Assembly (NCBI GenBank): GCA_029239975.1
Contig: JARBTX010000002.1
Span: 66,482-127,082 of the forward strand
DNA length: 60,601 nt
Direction of reading: 5' to 3'
Source: Anaerocolumna sp.
GTDB taxonomy: Bacteria; Bacillota; Clostridia; Lachnospirales; Lachnospiraceae
The first letter of the stretch is position 1, and every line of letters starts with the position of its first letter. The position numbers were made by a program, and so were the translations under genes. Positions 34,113 to 42,452 of the stretch are shown one piece after another. The notes beneath the pieces are model-generated. The model was given only the letters and a program-made list of their open reading frames with translations, was not told the DNA's origin and did no database searches.

Positions 34113-35541
34113 GTTAAAATCTAGTATATTCCTTGCTGCACTTTTATTGGCAGTTGTTAGTATACTAAGTTTCTTTGTGTTAAATGGAATCAAAGAATAT
34201 CAAAAACAACAATATGAAGATTATCTGATCGGACAAGGTGAAATTGCTAGTAATTATATCAAACAGATTTATTTGATGGAGTCAAACAACCATTCTGATG
34301 AATTCTTAAATGAACGCGGGCAAGAACTTGTGAAACGATTTGAAATGATAACAGGAATGCATGTAATTCTATATAACATGGCAGGAAATGAGATAGCTAA
34401 CTCAAGACCACTATCTGGTAAAACGGATGTTAGTGGTCTTTTAAAGTATGCTCTAAAAGGCATTAATACTTATATGGAAGAAAGAGATAGTGTTATTTTC
34501 TTATCACCTATTTATAATGCTACAGAACAAATAGGGGTACTTCAATACCATTATTCAATTATAAAGAATAAGCAATTTTACATAAATATAAGACAAACAT
34601 TTCTGTATGCCAGTATTATTATATTTATCATTTCATTTCTATGCGGCAATTTATATATGAATCCAATCATTAAAGGGATATTAAAATTAAATAATAAGAC
34701 CGAGAGAATTGAAACAGGTGATTTTACGGGAACAGAAGTATTGGGTAGAACAGATGAATTAGGAGAATTAAGCCTTAATATTAATAATATGAGTATAACC
34801 ATAGAAAATCAAATAAATCAAATGAAATTAGAACAAGATAAATTACAGGTAGCAGTTGAAAAACTTGAGTTACTAGGGGATGAACAAAAGCAATTTATCC
34901 ATAACGTCACCCATGAATTTAGGACACCACTAACAGTAATAAAAGCATATGCCGACTTAATGTATCTATATAATGATGATGTCAATCTAATGAATGAAGC
35001 AAAGGAAAATATAGATAAAGAAAGTTTAAGGTTAACCAATATGTTAGAAAAAGTACTAACATTAGCATCCCTTGAAAAGTACGGAATTGAACTTAATCTA
35101 GAACTAGTAGATATAGGTGAAAAATTAAATGAAGTGTGCGAGCGGCTTCAAGGTAAAGTAAAAAAATATGGGTTACAATTGCATACAGACATTGAGAATT
35201 ACTATATGTCAGCCGATCAAGAAAAATTAACCCAAATATTTATTAATCTCCTTGATAATGCAATCAAATATAATCTCCCAGGAGGACAGATATGGGTTAC
35301 CTGTAAAGCGCAAGAGCAAGTAGTATCCATTGAAATTAAAAATACAGGGATAGCAATTCCCGAATCTGATAAAGAGAATGTATTTAAGCCTTTTTATACC
35401 GTTAATAAAGCTAGAACCGGAAGTTCAGGATTAGGTTTATCCCTTGTAAAAGCTTTAGTAGAAAAACAAGGTGGAACCATAACCTTACAAGATAAGGATA
35501 AGGATGATATCATTTCATTTAAAATATGCTTTCCAATTTAA
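34096..35541 (+). CDS. Sensor histidine kinase
   Basis: 481 aa: TM1 about 8-28, an extracytoplasmic sensor of ~135 residues, TM2 about 165-187, HAMP, HisKA with 'HNVTHEFRTPLTVIKAYADL' (His near 274), then HATPase with 'NLLDNAIKYNLPGG', 'KNTGIAIPE' and 'GSSGLGLSLVKALVEKQGG'. Complete and active-looking. The cognate regulator lies directly upstream with overlap. The sensor region has no motif I can name. Confidence 0.93.
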   Translation: MRISLKLKSSIFLAALLLAVVSILSFFVLNGIKEYQKQQYEDYLIGQGEIASNYIKQIYLMESNNHSDEFLNERGQELVKRFEMITGMHVILYNMAGNEIANSRPLSGKTDVSGLLKYALKGINTYMEERDSVIFLSPIYNATEQIGVLQYHYSIIKNKQFYINIRQTFLYASIIIFIISFLCGNLYMNPIIKGILKLNNKTERIETGDFTGTEVLGRTDELGELSLNINNMSITIENQINQMKLEQDKLQVAVEKLELLGDEQKQFIHNVTHEFRTPLTVIKAYADLMYLYNDDVNLMNEAKENIDKESLRLTNMLEKVLTLASLEKYGIELNLELVDIGEKLNEVCERLQGKVKKYGLQLHTDIENYYMSADQEKLTQIFINLLDNAIKYNLPGGQIWVTCKAQEQVVSIEIKNTGIAIPESDKENVFKPFYTVNKARTGSSGLGLSLVKALVEKQGGTITLQDKDKDDIISFKICFPI

Positions 35542-35812
35542 TAATTGTTTACAAGTTGGAAATAAGTTGTGATACATTAGATAAATTTATATATTATAGT
35601 TCTCTTATCAAGTAGATTTTGTAGATTGTCAATTATGAAACAAAAGAAGATGGATGTAGTTATCCTATAAATTATACTTTTTGCTAAATGTTCTTATTAG
35701 GCAACTGAAAGCCAGATGGTTCATAAAAATAATGTTATTAATTTGATTAACTATATAGTTTCCCAATTGACTATAAAGATTTTAAACTTGATAAACTGGA
35801 AAGGAGAAAAGC
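35542..35812. other. Intergenic region
   Basis: 271 bp, AT-rich. No gene, strong hairpin or RNA motif seen; it presumably contains the promoter of the next lipoprotein gene. Confidence 0.4.
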
Positions 35813-36949
35813 ATGCACAAACTTAAAAAATTAGGATGCATAAGTTGTTTTGTTTTACTAGTGACATTTTCAATATTAGGATGTAGTGTTAAGAGTAATG
35901 CAAGGGAAGAGATAGTTAGTAATGGAAAAAGAATAACTTTATTAGCTACGAAAGCTCCTGAGTTAAATAAAACAGTTACGACCACAGAGAAATTAGAAAT
36001 AAAAAAAATAGACAAATACCCAAGTATGCGTGGAGAAGATTGGCTGGGGGATGATACTATACTAATTTCAAAAGAAAATCTAAGTCTCGATCCCATTCAA
36101 GTTGCAGACTCCATGGAGAATATAAGAAATCTTTATAGTTACAATGTAGTAACTGATGAAGAGAAGCTAATATATAATGGGACAGACTACATGTGGATGC
36201 CAATTGTATCCCCTGATAAGAAACATATCTTAGTGCAAACTTCTCAAGATGGAAAGTTGAAAGGTATCATTTTAAATCTTGATGGTAGGGTAATAACCAA
36301 TGTTTCGGATCAAAAAGTAGTGAAAGATCTTTATCTTTCACTTGGTAATGCAAGATGGATTAGTAATGAAGAAATCATCGTTCCAACTTCAAACAATGGA
36401 GTTTGTATAGTTAACATTAACTCTAACATTATTCTAATTGATAACATCGGTCTTATGCAGACAGATACTGCAGAAAAAGTAGGGGATAAGATTTACTATA
36501 TATCTGTAGAAAGAAATCTAATGGCATATGATGTTAACATTAAGAAAAATACTATTGTAAAGGAAAATGTACTTAATTTTGAATTATCACCAAATAAAGA
36601 TATGTTTGCTATAGAAAAAAAAGTAAATGAAGAAAATAATGCGCTAGTACTTATTAATCTAGATGGTACAGAAAAAGATACATTAATAGAGGGTAAATCA
36701 ATCTTTGGTATTAGCTGGTCTAAAGATCAGAGTAAAATTGCTTATGTACTTAATACCAGTGAAGATAGTAAGAATGGATTGTATGTAAAAGATTTGATAA
36801 ATTTAGAGACGATATACGTATCCTCTGACTATATGGGAATTGATAACGGATTAAAATGGGACGTTTCAGGTAAGAAATTACTAGCAAGTATAGGAGAAGT
36901 AAAAGATATGAGATTCATAGATAATGCTTATATCATTACCTTAAACTAA
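35813..36949 (+). CDS. TolB-like beta-propeller lipoprotein
   Basis: 378 aa with a lipoprotein signal (lipobox 'SILGC', Cys near 24), so it is tethered to the outer face of the membrane. The body is built of blades with repeated 'W..D..I...' and 'SPDKKHILVQTS', 'SPNKDMFAIEK', 'SWSKDQSKIAYVLN', 'WDVSGKKLLAS', typical of TolB/WD40-like propellers. Probably a ligand- or wall-binding sensor protein. It lies after the two-component pair and before a second lipoprotein, suggesting a common surface function. AAAGGAG before the start. Confidence 0.82.
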   Translation: MHKLKKLGCISCFVLLVTFSILGCSVKSNAREEIVSNGKRITLLATKAPELNKTVTTTEKLEIKKIDKYPSMRGEDWLGDDTILISKENLSLDPIQVADSMENIRNLYSYNVVTDEEKLIYNGTDYMWMPIVSPDKKHILVQTSQDGKLKGIILNLDGRVITNVSDQKVVKDLYLSLGNARWISNEEIIVPTSNNGVCIVNINSNIILIDNIGLMQTDTAEKVGDKIYYISVERNLMAYDVNIKKNTIVKENVLNFELSPNKDMFAIEKKVNEENNALVLINLDGTEKDTLIEGKSIFGISWSKDQSKIAYVLNTSEDSKNGLYVKDLINLETIYVSSDYMGIDNGLKWDVSGKKLLASIGEVKDMRFIDNAYIITLN

Positions 36950-37071
36950 AGTGTTGTTTTTAAAGTCGAATAAGAAAATGTGAAACATTATAGTGAATAA
37001 TTTAATACAAGTTATAAATAAAGTATAAATTGATTCGAATGAATGAAGCATTGAAATAGAAAGGAAAAATT

Positions 37072-37797
37072 ATGAACATAAATAAATCAGCAAAAAATAA
37101 AGTATTACTTGTGTTGGTTCTTACTGGATTAATTAGTATAGTTGGATTAACTGGATGTGATTCTAAGAATATAGAAACAAGTTTAACAAATGAGAATACA
37201 GAACAAATGGATGATACAGAACAAACTGATGATGCAGAGCAATCAGATGATGTAGAGCAAACTGATGATACAGTACAATCAGATGATGCAGAGCAAACTG
37301 TATCAGATGAACAAAATGTTAATGTAGATCAAGGTGTTAGCCAAGAAGATAATCAAGGTGGGGAAGCTGATCAAGAGCTAAATAATGAATCCTCGGAAGA
37401 TGCTAATCAAGATAATACAGAAGCTGTAACAGAAGAAAAAAGCTTAACGCAATTAATGAAATTAATAGGGCTTAAAAAGGATGAAGTAGAAAGAATAATA
37501 AATGAATCCTCTAATAGTATTGATGAAGGTGGACTTGAATTCGCAGATTATGGTGTTCGTATTTGGTTTGATGAGAATTTAGTAGTAAACCAAGTATTTA
37601 TAATGAGTAATGAATTTGACTTAAATGGTGTAAAAATTGGAGATAAAATAAGTGAATTTACAAAAGCATTCGGAGAACCTATAAAAGATTCCAATGGAGA
37701 TGCACATTATAAAGTCGGTGAGATTTACTTGTCTGTAAATTATGATACGGCTACAAAAGAAACATTTGCAGTATATGTATTAAAGAATGATTTTTAA
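37072..37797 (+). CDS. Lipoprotein with acidic repeat linker
   Basis: 241 aa: lipoprotein signal (lipobox 'GLTGC', Cys near 29), an extremely acidic Asp/Glu/Gln linker of ~75 residues made by an 18-bp tandem repeat (DDxEQxDDxEQ), then a ~115-residue folded domain ('SLTQLMKLIGLKKDEVERII', 'GVRIWFDENLVVNQVFIMS', 'LNGVKIGDKISEFTKAFGEP') resembling the DUF4309/SmpA-like two-layer domains of clostridial lipoproteins. Function unknown. GGAAA site before the start is weak. Confidence 0.78.
   Translation: MNINKSAKNKVLLVLVLTGLISIVGLTGCDSKNIETSLTNENTEQMDDTEQTDDAEQSDDVEQTDDTVQSDDAEQTVSDEQNVNVDQGVSQEDNQGGEADQELNNESSEDANQDNTEAVTEEKSLTQLMKLIGLKKDEVERIINESSNSIDEGGLEFADYGVRIWFDENLVVNQVFIMSNEFDLNGVKIGDKISEFTKAFGEPIKDSNGDAHYKVGEIYLSVNYDTATKETFAVYVLKNDF
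37210..37299 (+). repeat. 18-bp tandem repeat inside the lipoprotein gene
   Basis: Five units of 18 bp (GATGATRCAGARCAAWCW) encoding Asp-Asp-x-Glu-Gln-x. Copy number is likely variable by slippage and stays in frame. Confidence 0.8.
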
Positions 37798-37860
37798 GTT
37801 ATAGATAAATAAAACTAGATTTTATTGTAATTTAATTAAAAGTTCAAAGGAATAGTATAT

Positions 37861-37908
37861 AGGGAATTGTAGAACAGTTTTTTAGGAACTGGAATGCAAT
37901 TCCCTTTT
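37861..37908 (+). terminator. Terminator of the lipoprotein gene
   Basis: AGGGAATTG (37861-37869) pairs with CAATTCCCT (37897-37905), with inner CAGTT/AACTG, then TTTT. Confidence 0.75.
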
Positions 37909-38020
37909 ACTTATACTCATACTCATACTTATACATATACTTTGACATATACATATACATATACTCATACTTATACTTTGACATAGACAGATACTTTTAC
38001 AGATACTTGTACATATATTT
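37909..38020. repeat. Degenerate hexanucleotide repeat
   Basis: About 18 imperfect units of ACTYAT/ACATAT/ACTTTG. A larger ~48-bp period (CATACTTATAC...CTTTGACATA) is also visible twice. Non-coding, between a terminator and a GNAT gene. Confidence 0.7.
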
Positions 38021-38164
38021 ATATTGTTAATTGACGGTGTTGTAAAAAAAAGGTATATTAAAACTAAGGTTTATCAAAAATAATAACATCATAAATTGCA
38101 ATACAACTAAGTTAAAGTTTTTGGGTTAACAAATAAAAATAACATCGCTAAGGAGTATATAAAA

Positions 38165-38650
38165 ATGGGTATTGAGATTATAATAAAAGATGAACAAGCA
38201 TTAGATGAAGTAGAGAACTTATGGTATGAACTAATGAAGGTACATGTAGAAGACTCTACCTATTTTAAAGAACAGTTTCAAAACAGAAAATTCCAAGATC
38301 GAAAACAAGAATTATTAAACTTTGCGAAAGCAGGTAAAATGATAGTAGTTCTTGCATATGCAGAAGCAAAAAATCCAATCGGTTACTGTATTGCGAATGT
38401 AACATTAAAACAAATTGATGATTCTAGTGAGATTAAGTGCATAAAAGGTGAAATTGATTCCATTTGTGTTTCAAATGATTATCGTGGTGGGGGTATAGGT
38501 AAGCAATTAATTACGAAAGCTCTTAACTGGATAGAACAGTATTCACCAGAAAAAATTATGATTTCGGTAGCTACTGGACATGAGTCCGTATATCCATTTT
38601 ATGAACAATTTGGGTTTTATCCTAGAACGTCTATTTTACAGCGTAAATAA
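38165..38650 (+). CDS. GNAT family N-acetyltransferase
   Basis: 161 aa. 'GEIDSICVSNDYRGGGIGKQ' is strand 4 plus the acetyl-CoA loop (R-G-G-G-I-G-K), followed by 'ATGHESVYPFYEQFGFYPRT' with the family's terminal F-Y-E-x-F-G-F. Substrate unknown. AAGGAG lies 8 bases before ATG 38165. Stands alone. Confidence 0.88.
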   Translation: MGIEIIIKDEQALDEVENLWYELMKVHVEDSTYFKEQFQNRKFQDRKQELLNFAKAGKMIVVLAYAEAKNPIGYCIANVTLKQIDDSSEIKCIKGEIDSICVSNDYRGGGIGKQLITKALNWIEQYSPEKIMISVATGHESVYPFYEQFGFYPRTSILQRK

Positions 38651-38837
38651 ACTTGTTTATATAATTAGAAAATGAGTATATACATAAAATCTTAACTCAC
38701 CTTCTTTCAAACAATGAAATAATAAATACTTTATTGCAATTATTAAAAATTTGTTAGATTTTTTATATAACCATTCAAATTATAATTTAAATATGATATA
38801 CTGACTTAATTCTTAACGTTTTACTAATGGAGGATTT

Positions 38838-39695
38838 ATGTTTGGTTATGTAAATATTAACAAACCAGAACTAAAAATGAAGGATTTCTATAAATATAAA
38901 GCTTATTATTGTGGATTATGTAAGACATTAAAAGATAAATATGGAACGTTTGGACAAATGACTTTATCTTATGATATGACATTTCTTATCGTGTTCCTTA
39001 CTTCCCTTTATGAAAGTGATACAGAAAAGGAACAAAATCGATGTATCGTTCATCCAGCAAAAAAGCATGATACTCTTCATAATGAGATAACAGAATATGT
39101 GGCGGATATGAATATAGCATTAACATATCATCATCTAGTAGATGATTGGCATGATGAAAAAAGTTTGCTCGGTCTATCTGGTGCAAAATTATTAAAAAAC
39201 TCATATAAAAAAATTAGTAAAGAGTATCCTAGACAGTGTGGGGCAATTCAGGAAAGCTTAGAAAAGTTAGCTGCTTGTGAAAAAAATAATGAAACAAATA
39301 TAGATATGGTATCCCGATGTTTTGGTGAACTCATGGCTGAACTTTTTGTTTACCGAGTGGATAGGTGGGAAGAAAGTTTAAGAAAAATAGGATTTTACCT
39401 AGGTAAATTTATTTATATCCTTGATGCTTATGATGATATTATAAAAGATATAGAAAAAGATTGTTATAATCCATTAAAACCAATATATAATACAGAAAAT
39501 TTTGAAACAGATTGCAGTAGCATGTTAACCATGATGATGGCAGCCTGTAGCAATGAATTTGAAAAGCTACCTTGTCTACTAGATATTGACATTCTTCGTA
39601 ATATCTTATATGAAGGTGTTTGGACAAAATACGAGAAAATGAAAAGTGAAAGAAATCAAAAGGAAGGTCTAAAAAATGATATCAAATCCATATGA
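38838..39695 (+). CDS. DUF5685 family protein
   Basis: A 285-aa, mostly helical cytosolic protein. The N-terminal '[13 protein letters not shown]' and '[17 protein letters not shown]' with a C-x-x-C pair, the central '[16 protein letters not shown]', and '[21 protein letters not shown]' are the family's landmarks. The Asp-rich helices recall all-alpha prenyltransferase-like metal sites, but activity is not known. It overlaps the J-domain gene by 20 bp, which makes a chaperone-linked role possible. GGAGG before the start. Confidence 0.85.
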   Translation: MFGYVNINKPELKMKDFYKYKAYYCGLCKTLKDKYGTFGQMTLSYDMTFLIVFLTSLYESDTEKEQNRCIVHPAKKHDTLHNEITEYVADMNIALTYHHLVDDWHDEKSLLGLSGAKLLKNSYKKISKEYPRQCGAIQESLEKLAACEKNNETNIDMVSRCFGELMAELFVYRVDRWEESLRKIGFYLGKFIYILDAYDDIIKDIEKDCYNPLKPIYNTENFETDCSSMLTMMMAACSNEFEKLPCLLDIDILRNILYEGVWTKYEKMKSERNQKEGLKNDIKSI

Positions 39696-40293
39696 GATAC
39701 TGGGAGTATCACCAAGTGCATCCAATGACGAAATTAAAAAAGCATACCGCGAATTAAGTAGAAAATATCATCCAGATTCTTATGCGAATAATCCATTATC
39801 TGATTTAGCAGAAGAAAGATTTAAACAAGTACAAGAAGCCTATGATCAGATAATGAAAGAAAGAGAACAAGGATTTGGTGGAGGTAGTACTTCCTATAGC
39901 CAATCTTCTTATTCTGGTAATGCTAGCGATTCATCTCCAGATATGGTTGCAGTTTATAATTATCTAAACGCAAGACATTATCAAGAAGCGATTAGTCTTT
40001 TATCAAGAATATCAAATCGTTCTGCAAGATGGTATTACTATAGTGCAGTTGCTAATTATGGTACGGGAAATAATATGATAGCATTAGATCATGCAAGACA
40101 GGCAGTTGTTATGGAACCTGGTAACCCAGAGTATCAGAAATTAGTTGATCAGATACAGTGGCAATCACAAAGATATCAAAATACTAGGCATAACAATGGC
40201 TCAGGTTATGGTACTGGTAACTTATGTTGTGATTTATGGTGTGCTGATTCATTGTGTGAATGTATGGGAGGCGATTTAATACCATGTCTATAA
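39676..40293 (+). CDS. J-domain protein with TPR-like tail and Cys-rich C-terminus
   Basis: 205 aa. The J domain (about 1-68) is intact: '[20 protein letters not shown]' and 'YHPDS' with the His-Pro-Asp that stimulates DnaK. Then a Gly/Ser linker, a TPR-like helical segment ('[19 protein letters not shown]', '[18 protein letters not shown]'), and a short cysteine-rich end ([16 protein letters not shown]) likely to bind metal. It is co-translated with the DUF5685 gene; the next small membrane gene overlaps its end. Confidence 0.9.
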   Translation: MISNPYEILGVSPSASNDEIKKAYRELSRKYHPDSYANNPLSDLAEERFKQVQEAYDQIMKEREQGFGGGSTSYSQSSYSGNASDSSPDMVAVYNYLNARHYQEAISLLSRISNRSARWYYYSAVANYGTGNNMIALDHARQAVVMEPGNPEYQKLVDQIQWQSQRYQNTRHNNGSGYGTGNLCCDLWCADSLCECMGGDLIPCL

Positions 40294-40649
40294 ATGCAAA
40301 AAGGATGGCATTTTTTATACTTGCTCCTAATAAGTTATATTGTATCACTTATTCTGCAATGGGATTATATTTAGTTATAATTGAGATTTTTTATGATAAA
40401 CTTTCTAATGTTAAGTGGAGTGCCCATCGTAAAAAGTTATTTTGGGGAATAAAGTACATTGCTTTTAATATAATGTTTATACCTATATTGCTTTTATTAC
40501 CTAGGTTAATCTATCATGGGAAAATTAGTACAGTCCTATTGGCAGGCTTATTTTTTGGTGGACAAATTGGATTATTCATTTATGATAGTGCTCATAATTA
40601 TTTTCAACAAGTGATATGGGGAAAATTAAGACGAAATTTACATTTATAA
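40284..40649 (+). CDS. Small membrane protein of the J-domain cluster
   Basis: 121 aa with about three hydrophobic segments ('[20 protein letters not shown]', '[19 protein letters not shown]', '[19 protein letters not shown]'). I do not recognise a family. The start ATG 40284, 12 bases after GGAGG, lies within the J-domain gene's last codons, so the three genes DUF5685, J-domain and this one form one tightly packed operon; ATG 40260 is an alternative. Confidence 0.7.
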   Translation: MSINAKRMAFFILAPNKLYCITYSAMGLYLVIIEIFYDKLSNVKWSAHRKKLFWGIKYIAFNIMFIPILLLLPRLIYHGKISTVLLAGLFFGGQIGLFIYDSAHNYFQQVIWGKLRRNLHL

Positions 40650-40655
40650 AAAATA

Positions 40656-40697
40656 ACTACTCTGAAAGTGTTAAAAAACACTTTCAGAGTAGTTTAA
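40656..40697. terminator. Bidirectional terminator with a stop codon in its loop
   Basis: Perfect 15-bp stem (40656-40670 with 40679-40693), loop 40671-40678. The TAA of the minus-strand EAL gene is 40671-40673, in the loop, so the last five codons are part of the stem. Confidence 0.85.
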
Positions 40698-42395
40698 TAT
40701 AAAGCCTTCTAATTCCTTTGGTGGTAATGGTTTGCTGTAATAATAACCTTGTATTATATCACAACCAATGGTTTCTAAAATATGAAGTTGTTCTATAGTC
40801 TCAACACCTTCTGCAATTACTTCTATTCCAAGTCCATGAGCAGCTTTTATAATGCCATCTAAGAGTATTTTGGTGTTTTCATCCATTATACTATCCGTAA
40901 ACAATTTATCAATTTTTAAATAATTAAATGTGAATATTGATTTAACCAAATAAACTAAGGAATTATGTCCAGTTCCATAATCATCTAAAGAAACTTTAAT
41001 TCCTAGTGTTTGAAATTCTTTTAGTATTTCAAACACTCTATTTTCGTCGTGTATAATGGATCTTTCCGTTAATTCAAATTCAAGAAATCTAGGATTTATC
41101 TTATATAGATTGATGCACTCCTTGGTATACTCTAAAACGGTATTATCCATTAAATCTTTTGAGGATAAATTGATTGCAATATTAATTTCTAAGCCTTGAT
41201 CTTGCCATGTTTTTAATTGTGATATGGAATTTCTAATTACCCATTTCGTTATCTCATTAATAAATTCAGCATCTTCAGCAATCTTAATAACTTCAGATAT
41301 TGGAAAATTCCTATAGGAATCATCATTCCAACGTAACAATACTTCTACTCCTATTAGTTTGTTGTCCCTTAATCTTACTTTCGGTTGATAAACTAAACGA
41401 AAGGTATTATTGTGTATACCTTGATAGATTGAAACTAATGTATGATAATACTTTTTACTATGTTCGGCTAACTCATTGTTATAAAACATAATATCAGTGG
41501 ATGATGTATGTGCTTGATCCAAAGCTTTACCCAGTTTTTCAATTATAGAAATTATATTATTATTATGAAGTGAGAAGTTATCTGCTCCACATTTTACTAC
41601 AATGGCAATTGGAATACCATTAATATAAAATGGTGCCTTTGTAAGTGTTATAAAATTCTTGGCTAAGTTATATGCATCCTGGGTGGTATATTTAGAAAAA
41701 ACTACAATAAATTTGTTCGAACTTATGGTATATATCGCGTTACTACTAAAATATTCTTTTGCTCTATGTAGTAAGGTTGTAAATGCCTGTTGACCAGTTT
41801 TGTGATCAACATAACGACTAATTGTTTCAAAATTCTCTAACTCAAATATCATAATAGAAAAAGTTTTATTTAATCCTTCATTTATACATTCATTTAAATC
41901 GAATTTAAATTTATTAAAGTTCGGATAACCTGTTATAATGTCTAAATATGCATTTCTATTTTCAAGATCATTATTCTTTTTAATAAAGCTGATTAATAGC
42001 CCATCAAATAATACTACAACTACAAACATAACAATACGTAAAATCCACGTATGGGGCTCTTGCATAATTCCTTTTTGAATATTAGATGGTAATATTGGAC
42101 CAACTAAAAGTCCTGCAAATAAAGCTGTTAACATGCCACAGGGTGTACCGAATAAAAATACAGCAAGTATAATAGGGATATACATTAGATGTATATATGA
42201 GCTTACACCACCGGTTAAAAAGAGTATGAACTCTAATATAAATATTATAATTACTATCATTGAACATAAAAACAGATTCATTTGTTTTGTACGTTTTTTT
42301 GAAAAGGATAAATTTTTTAACACAGTTTCTATGTTGACACATAAGGGATTTTGTAATAATTTTTTTTCTAAAGTTGTATTACTATGTTTTAACAT
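40671..42395 (-). CDS. c-di-GMP phosphodiesterase (degenerate GGDEF plus EAL)
   Basis: 574 aa. The N-terminus has about four to five membrane helices (35-135). Then comes a GGDEF-fold domain whose signature is lost (the loop reads Ser-Ser-Asn-Lys-Phe near 227), so it cannot be a cyclase. The EAL domain follows from ~320: 'GVEVLLRW' (EVL variant), 'NLSSKDL', 'ELTERS', 'SLDDYGTGHNSL', 'LKIDKLF', 'AEGVETIEQL', 'IQGYYYSKPL'. All metal and catalytic residues of active phosphodiesterases are present. Start ATG 42395 has GGAGG at five bases. It lies 57 bp after the riboswitch-controlled chemotaxis gene. Confidence 0.9.
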   Translation of the reverse strand: MLKHSNTTLEKKLLQNPLCVNIETVLKNLSFSKKRTKQMNLFLCSMIVIIIFILEFILFLTGGVSSYIHLMYIPIILAVFLFGTPCGMLTALFAGLLVGPILPSNIQKGIMQEPHTWILRIVMFVVVVLFDGLLISFIKKNNDLENRNAYLDIITGYPNFNKFKFDLNECINEGLNKTFSIMIFELENFETISRYVDHKTGQQAFTTLLHRAKEYFSSNAIYTISSNKFIVVFSKYTTQDAYNLAKNFITLTKAPFYINGIPIAIVVKCGADNFSLHNNNIISIIEKLGKALDQAHTSSTDIMFYNNELAEHSKKYYHTLVSIYQGIHNNTFRLVYQPKVRLRDNKLIGVEVLLRWNDDSYRNFPISEVIKIAEDAEFINEITKWVIRNSISQLKTWQDQGLEINIAINLSSKDLMDNTVLEYTKECINLYKINPRFLEFELTERSIIHDENRVFEILKEFQTLGIKVSLDDYGTGHNSLVYLVKSIFTFNYLKIDKLFTDSIMDENTKILLDGIIKAAHGLGIEVIAEGVETIEQLHILETIGCDIIQGYYYSKPLPPKELEGFILNYSESVF

Positions 42396-42400
42396 ATTAG

Positions 42401-42434
42401 CCTCCATACTGCCGAAACAAATGTGGATGGGTGT
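42401..42434 (-). promoter_or_regulatory. Conserved 34-bp upstream block, copy 2
   Basis: On minus: ACACCCA, nine variable bases, GTTTCGGCAGTATGGAGG, ending 5 bp before ATG 42395. See 16943-16976. TACAAT four bases before the block could be a -10, giving a leader of only ~35 nt. Confidence 0.7.
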
Positions 42435-42452
42435 CATTATTGTAAAGGTAAA

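Noticed and set aside
40671..42395. Bifunctional diguanylate cyclase/phosphodiesterase
   Set aside because: The GGDEF loop is replaced by Ser-Ser-Asn-Lys-Phe, so cyclase activity is not expected.
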